From Uranotaenia lowii (lineage: Eukaryota > Arthropoda > Insecta > Diptera > Culicidae), in the NCBI RefSeq assembly GCF_029784155.1, contig NC_073692.1:425425324-425489323 (forward strand): a DNA stretch of 64,000 bases, in the 5' to 3' direction. Under the pieces are notes generated by a model. The model ran no database searches. It saw only the letters and a program-made list of their open reading frames with translations, and had not been told where the DNA came from. This document shows, piece by piece, positions 59,338-64,000 of this stretch. The first letter of the stretch is position 1. Every line of letters starts with the position of its first letter. A program made the position numbers and the translations under genes.

Positions 59338-59984
59338 GTAAACTATCTAATAATTATAAGATTTAGAAATAAATTTAAATTTTTTTATGAATAAGCTTTT
59401 TGTTGTATTTTTTTTCAAACAATATATATGTACGTGATCACATAAATAAATTTTGAATAAAATTTATATTTGCAGGATTGCCAACCTTTTCTGTTTTATG
59501 GACCTTTATTGATTCAATTTGCTTAATTTTTTGGAAACGAATGGATCTATTTTAACACCAAATCACATTATTGGTTAAGTTTCTTAGCGGTTTTGGATAA
59601 ATGAGTGTTGATTTTAAAATCATAGTTTGATTCATTTTATTGTAGCTGAAAAGAAAATTTCCTGACGTCACAACGCATAGTACGAATTTTCGAGCCAGAA
59701 AAGGTACCCCATTCAGGAAAGAACGTCTCGCTTGAGAAACCTATCATTTTATATGTAAAAAAAAAACACGAGAAATTGAATGTTCTACACCGATTTTTGA
59801 TAAAATGACTCTCAGCGCCTCATTTAGCCCAATATCCCCTATACTTTGATGTAAAGTTATAATTCAGATTGTATTTAGCAATCTGCCTTGCCACTAAAAT
59901 GTCATATAAACCATACTTGTTTATGTTAAAATGTCGACTGAATCGATTGGTGTACTCCAATTTTCCAATACTTACGACAAGATA
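59338..59984. other. AT-rich spacer
   Basis: No gene or repeat family recognised between the MITE and the ~160-bp repeats. Confidence 0.4.
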
Positions 59985-60485
59985 GTTTTTTTTTTATTTT
60001 GTGCATGAATTTCACTGTAACATTCAAGCAATTCACAAACAAAATGCATTGTCATGTCAAGTCAAATGATATACTCCGTTTAGTGGTAAGTTTACGAGAA
60101 GAGCCTCAATCACCTCAATTTCACCTTATTTCATTGATTTTTTTTTTTCAAAAAAACATTGTAACAAACAAAAATGAAATTGAACAGATACAAAAAACAT
60201 TGAATCATGTGTATAACTCATTGCTGAATCGAATGAAAAACACCAGCAGTTGACGAGAATAATCTATTTTTTTCCCAATTAGCCCTATATTTATTTATAA
60301 ACTCATACAATATGAAAAAGATCGAAGTAACAAAGGAGAAAGCATTAGAAAAGGTACAAAAACAATTGAACATGTGCTAAACTTACTGTTGAATAAAACG
60401 ATGGACTCCGCTCAATTTCTGTTGATGAATGCAATCTTAATTGCCTCAACTTCCCTTAAATAATTGCAATATATTAAAAAAAAAA
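59985..60485 (-). repeat. Degenerate ~160-bp tandem repeat, reverse-oriented arm
   Basis: Read on the minus strand, this shows about three diverged units with the order GGGGAAGTTGAGG, GCTCTTCTCGT, AACTTACCACTAAACGG, ACATGATTCAATGTTTT, GCATTTTGTTTGTG and TTACAATG. These match the plus-oriented units at 61610-62810. A further reverse unit continues at 61476-61600 on the far side of the hAT-type MITE. Confidence 0.65.
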
Positions 60486-60493
60486 CCTTACAA

Positions 60494-61467
60494 CCATGGG
60501 TGGCAAAACTCCTCAGATCGACTTGTCCAGTGAAAGAGAGTGCAATTTTTTTCGTCTGCTCCCCCAATTGGTGCGGGGAGAGATAAATCGCACTGAAATT
60601 GGGAGTGAGATTGTCAACACATAAGAGTGAGCGAGAGCATTCATATCCGCTGATGAAGAGAATTCCCTTCTCCGGAAAAATCTGATGCGCAATGTGCTGA
60701 GGAGAATTCGAGAGCTAACTCAGTTTATTCTTGGTACGTTCACGAAAAAAGATGCTACTTTACGAATCAAAGCTCCCAGCGGTGTCCTGATTTTCTAGAA
60801 GCCGTCCTGATCTTAATTGCAATTGATTTTGCAATAAAAACAGTTTAACCTCTTAAACCAATGGTAATCTTCGGTTCAGATGATATTAGAACGGTGTTTT
60901 TCGGTATAAACGAAAGCCACCTAACTTCATATCTCTTCTGCTGCATAATATAAGGCGTATACTGCACCGCTATTTCGCCTTAATTTATGCAATCTAAGAA
61001 GAGCTGCATTTCATTTCCACCAATCTACTGAGGTCCTGAAAAATCCTGTTTTTTGTTCTTCGCGGTGTCCTAATTTTTTGATGAAACCACCTGTCACCTC
61101 TTCTTCGAACACTACCTTTTGCAAAAAAAAAAAAAAAAATCAAAACAGCTAACAGCAGTAGGCATGGTAGCGGAGTAGAAATTGTTTATATTTTTTTTAC
61201 GTCGTGTGGTGGGAGTCTAAATAATTTTTTCCTTCTTTACTCTGAGGTGTATGACTGAAACACAGGGTGCACTTTGTTTAGAATTCTCTTTCTCCCACTC
61301 GGATGCAAATGCTCTCACACTTGCCGTCCGAGTCACTTACAGCTCGTGTAAACTCGGGTAACGAGTGGAGCACGATCAGCGAAAGAGGATTACACTCGGA
61401 AGCCGAACTGAAAACAGTGTTGGTTGCTCCCGGCTCTTTGTTGTTTGAGAAGAGCCGACCAACCCTG
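60494..61467 (+). mobile_element. 974-bp hAT-type MITE with 8-bp target duplication
   Basis: The element is bracketed by CTTACAAC at 60486-60493 and 61468-61475, a perfect 8-bp target-site duplication diagnostic of hAT transposons. Its ends are CATGGGTGGCAAAACTC and, in reverse complement, CAGGGTTGGTCGGCTCTTC, which are similar but degenerate and hAT-like. There is no transposase frame. It sits within a reverse-oriented ~160-bp repeat unit, whose homology resumes right after the duplication. A partial relative lies at 49868-49975. Confidence 0.88.
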
Positions 61468-61609
61468 CTTACAACATTCGAGAACGATCAGAAAGTGCAA
61501 TTGAAACATGTGAAAAGCTAATTGTTGAACAGAATGATGTACCTACATAATTAAATGATTAGTTGATGAAAAAAATCCTTGATCGCCCCCTTTTTTAAAC
61601 GGTATTTTG

Positions 61610-62810
61610 TTGGATTGATAATTGATATGGTTTAAATATGATTGAAGCTCTTCTCATCAATTCAACAGTAACTTTCAAACCAATCTCGTTTGTTACAAGT
61701 ACTATTTTTTTAAATATTTCATGAATCTAGGGAAATTGGGCCGGTTAAGTCTCTTCTCATCAACAGAGCGCTGAACAGTGCTCAGTACATATGACATACC
61801 AGTAAGTTTTACACCTGATTTCATGTTTTTACCATCTGTTCTTTTGCATTTTCTTTTGTAACAATGATTTTTCGAAGGAATTGATTGATTGAGACATCTT
61901 TCATCAACTGACTGTAAAACGGTGTTCATCATTCAAGTAAGTGAGTTTTACCCCTGATTCCATGCTGATGCACAGTTCTTTTGCATTTTCGTTTGTTACA
62001 ATGATTTTCTGAAGATACCGTATGAATTCAGAGGAAACCTGGGCAATTGAGGCTTTCTTCGTTGTTTATACGCTTAGCGGTGTGCTAGGTTCTACTAAAC
62101 AATTTGATAGATGCATGATTCAAAAAGTTTTGTGCGTTTTTTGGCGCATTCTCAATTGTAGCAAAGATTTTTCTAAAAAAAAATTGGATGAATATAGGGG
62201 AAAATGGGGGCTATTGAGATTGCTCTCATAAAATGAGTTCTAAACGATGCTTTTCATTAGATTGACAACACACCTGATTAAATGTTTTGTTAACCTTTGC
62301 TGATGCTTTCTCATCTGGATATTTTAAATTATATTGCATGAATTTATGGATGAATTTAGGAGAAATAGAAGTAAATGAGACCTTTCTCGTGAACTGAATA
62401 CTGACCGGAGCTGATCATTTGCTTAAACAATAAGTTTAACATCTGATTCAATCATATTTATGCATTTTCTGATGCTTTTTCATTTGGAACTACGATTTTT
62501 GGGAACATACCGCATGATTTTAGGGGAAGTTGTGGTGATTGAGGCTCTTCTCGTAAGCTTAATACTAAGCGGTTTACATTTTTCAGCATTTTGTGATGCA
62601 TTGTCTTTTGTTATATTAATTTTTTTTCAACAAATTGCTCGATTTTAGGGGAAGCAGAGTGCTAAGCGGTGTACACCACTTGATTCAGAGATAAATTTTA
62701 CACAAAATCACTTGGTTTTTACATTTTGTATGTGAATTGTTCGATGATACAGTGAAATTTATGCACAAATTAAAATAAAAACTCAGGGGAAGTTGGGGCT
62801 ATTTAGCCGT
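61610..62810 (+). repeat. Degenerate ~160-bp tandem repeat, forward-oriented arm
   Basis: Seven or eight diverged units follow one another with the recurring order TTGAGGCTCTTCTCGT, ACTGAATACTAAGCGG, GTTTTACACCTGATTCA, GCATTTTCTGATGC, TTGTAACAATGATTTTT, CCGCATGAATTTAGGGGAAG. Anchors near 61751, 61898, 62055, 62222, 62382 and 62548 give spacings of about 147-167 bp. Units are far from identical, so the array is old. Open frames inside it (for example 62022-62231) are accidental. Confidence 0.7.
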
Positions 62811-64000
62811 TTCGATTCATTCTAATGCAAAAAAGCAACACGGTCATCTTAAAGATGAAGAAATCTATCAAAAACGATCTTTCGTAATGAAAAATTGTTG
62901 AATTTAACTTAGTCTTTGAAAAAAAATTTAAGATTTGAGGAAAAGAGGCAAAATAAGCCACTAGTCGCTGTAAAAACAAAAATTGCGATTCAACCAACAT
63001 TTTTATTTTAATGAATATTGTTTAAAAGACTTTTTGTAGCAGGACAGATTGCTACAATCGACATTATGCCTTTACACGTAAAAAATTGGAGAAATCGAAC
63101 AAAATAAGGCGTTTACAGTCATTTTATCAGAAAGCGGTGAAAACCATTCGATTTCTTGTGTGTGTTGCAAAAGAGATGATAGTTTTCCCGAATTTATTAC
63201 AATTTAGGCGATCTTCAGAGGAAAAAGTACCTTTTTTTGATAAAAAAAAATCCCCACTGTATAACGGTTTGCAAAACCATGATATAAAAAATGGCACATT
63301 GTGACGTCATTTGGTCATGTTTGGTTATTTTGTTGGAATATTTTTCTCATTTTCGTGTAGATTTTCATTTCTTTCCTACTTGTGTAACTCTTGTATTATC
63401 AACATAATAACTTTTTATAAATTTGAGTTTTTTTTAATTTTTGTCAGTAGGGACATTTTGTTCATTTTGATCACATTGGTAATTTTATTATTTTTCTAAT
63501 ATTTTTCATTTTGGTCTGTTTGGTATTTTGAACATTTTTGGTGAATTTGGTGGTTTCATTATAAAGATCATTTAATTTATTTTGTAATATTATTTCAGTT
63601 ATTTGGCACATTTTTGTTCTAACCTTTGTTTATTTGTTTTTGTCATTCAGTTCATTTAAGGTTTATGATAACTTAAAACATTTTGTTTTATTTTTAATTT
63701 TTAAATTCGTTTTTTTTTGCTTGTATATTTTTATCTTGTTTATCTTTTCTGTATCAGAAATCAATTTCGATGGTTTTGTCTTATTCAGCAAAAAGTATCT
63801 GAAACATCAGCCAAGATCTGTTAATATTTTAATTTTATTGATCAGACTTGAAATTAATGTTTGTCATGCTGTACAGACATGGTTTAGTATTAGTTTCGTT
63901 TGATGCTTGACAATGAAGTTCTAAAAAAAGATCGTAGCAAATTAATACGATTAAAGTATGCAGCTTAACTTTGCTATTGGTTTTGATATAAAATATTGAA
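62811..64000. other. AT-rich right end, with faint 9-bp periodicity
   Basis: No gene recognised. The stretch at about 63450-63560 is T-rich and reads as loosely 9-bp-spaced words such as CATTTTGTT, CATTTTGAT, CATTTTTGG and ATTTTGGTC. These resemble very degenerate relatives of the satellite unit TTTTTGTCA. A chance effect of base composition is possible. The open frames here are AT-rich and hydrophobic by composition. Confidence 0.35.

Overview
The window looks like repeat-dominated nuclear DNA from a dipteran, most likely a mosquito. The evidence is spliceosomal introns, tRNA-derived SINEs, AT-rich spacer DNA, and decayed RTE, R1, Ty1/copia, mariner (ITmD37E-like) and hAT elements of types I associate with mosquito genomes. 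There is no bacterial gene organisation. Species cannot be fixed by eye. Two runs of exactly 500 N (4400-4899, 43985-44484) are assembly gaps. No intact protein-coding gene is visible. The only host-gene sequence I recognise is a 5'-truncated, intron-containing fragment of the chromatin remodeller Iswi (24974-25590).

Layout. 1-9.4 kb: an 18-bp minisatellite split into two blocks, a SINE relic, a 138-bp hairpin, a gap, an R1-clade LINE fossil and a MITE with CCCAGCAAACAT ends. 9.4-17.1 kb: mostly unassigned AT-rich DNA, plus a 1.2 kb unit bounded by inverted 12-mers that carries four copies of a TGAATTCACGTCACAA-like word. 17.1-35.5 kb: two arrays of the same 9-bp satellite in opposite orientation (TTTTTGTCA, 2.6 kb; TGACAAAAA, 6.4 kb). 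Between them lies a 9.4 kb segment holding a TA-flanked pair of terminal inverted repeats (22571-27086) that encloses the Iswi exons and two other elements. The 'proteins' of up to 2150 residues predicted in the arrays are artefacts of a 9-bp unit with five of six frames open.

35.5-49.9 kb: a transposon graveyard. It holds two more copies of the CCCAGCAAACAT MITE (one with a perfect 92-bp fold-back palindrome), a SINE with clear target-site duplications, and a collinear but broken RTE retrotransposon on the minus strand interrupted by a SINE and a 1.8 kb insertion. It also holds a copia remnant and an inverted duplication whose left arm runs into the second gap. 49.9-64 kb: a mariner 5' end, a 2.5 kb element with CCCAAGTAACA ends that carries a nested TTAA-flanked MITE with poly-G/poly-C termini, a GGTTGCCAG MITE with a nested SINE, and a degenerate ~160-bp tandem repeat in two opposing orientations. 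One arm of that repeat contains a 974-bp hAT-type MITE with a perfect 8-bp target duplication.

Nothing forms an operon or pathway. The biology here is repeat dynamics: nesting, fold-back duplication, satellite amplification and a probable gene-fragment capture. Family names rest on motif recognition from memory; the structural claims (inverted ends, target duplications, period lengths) can be read directly.
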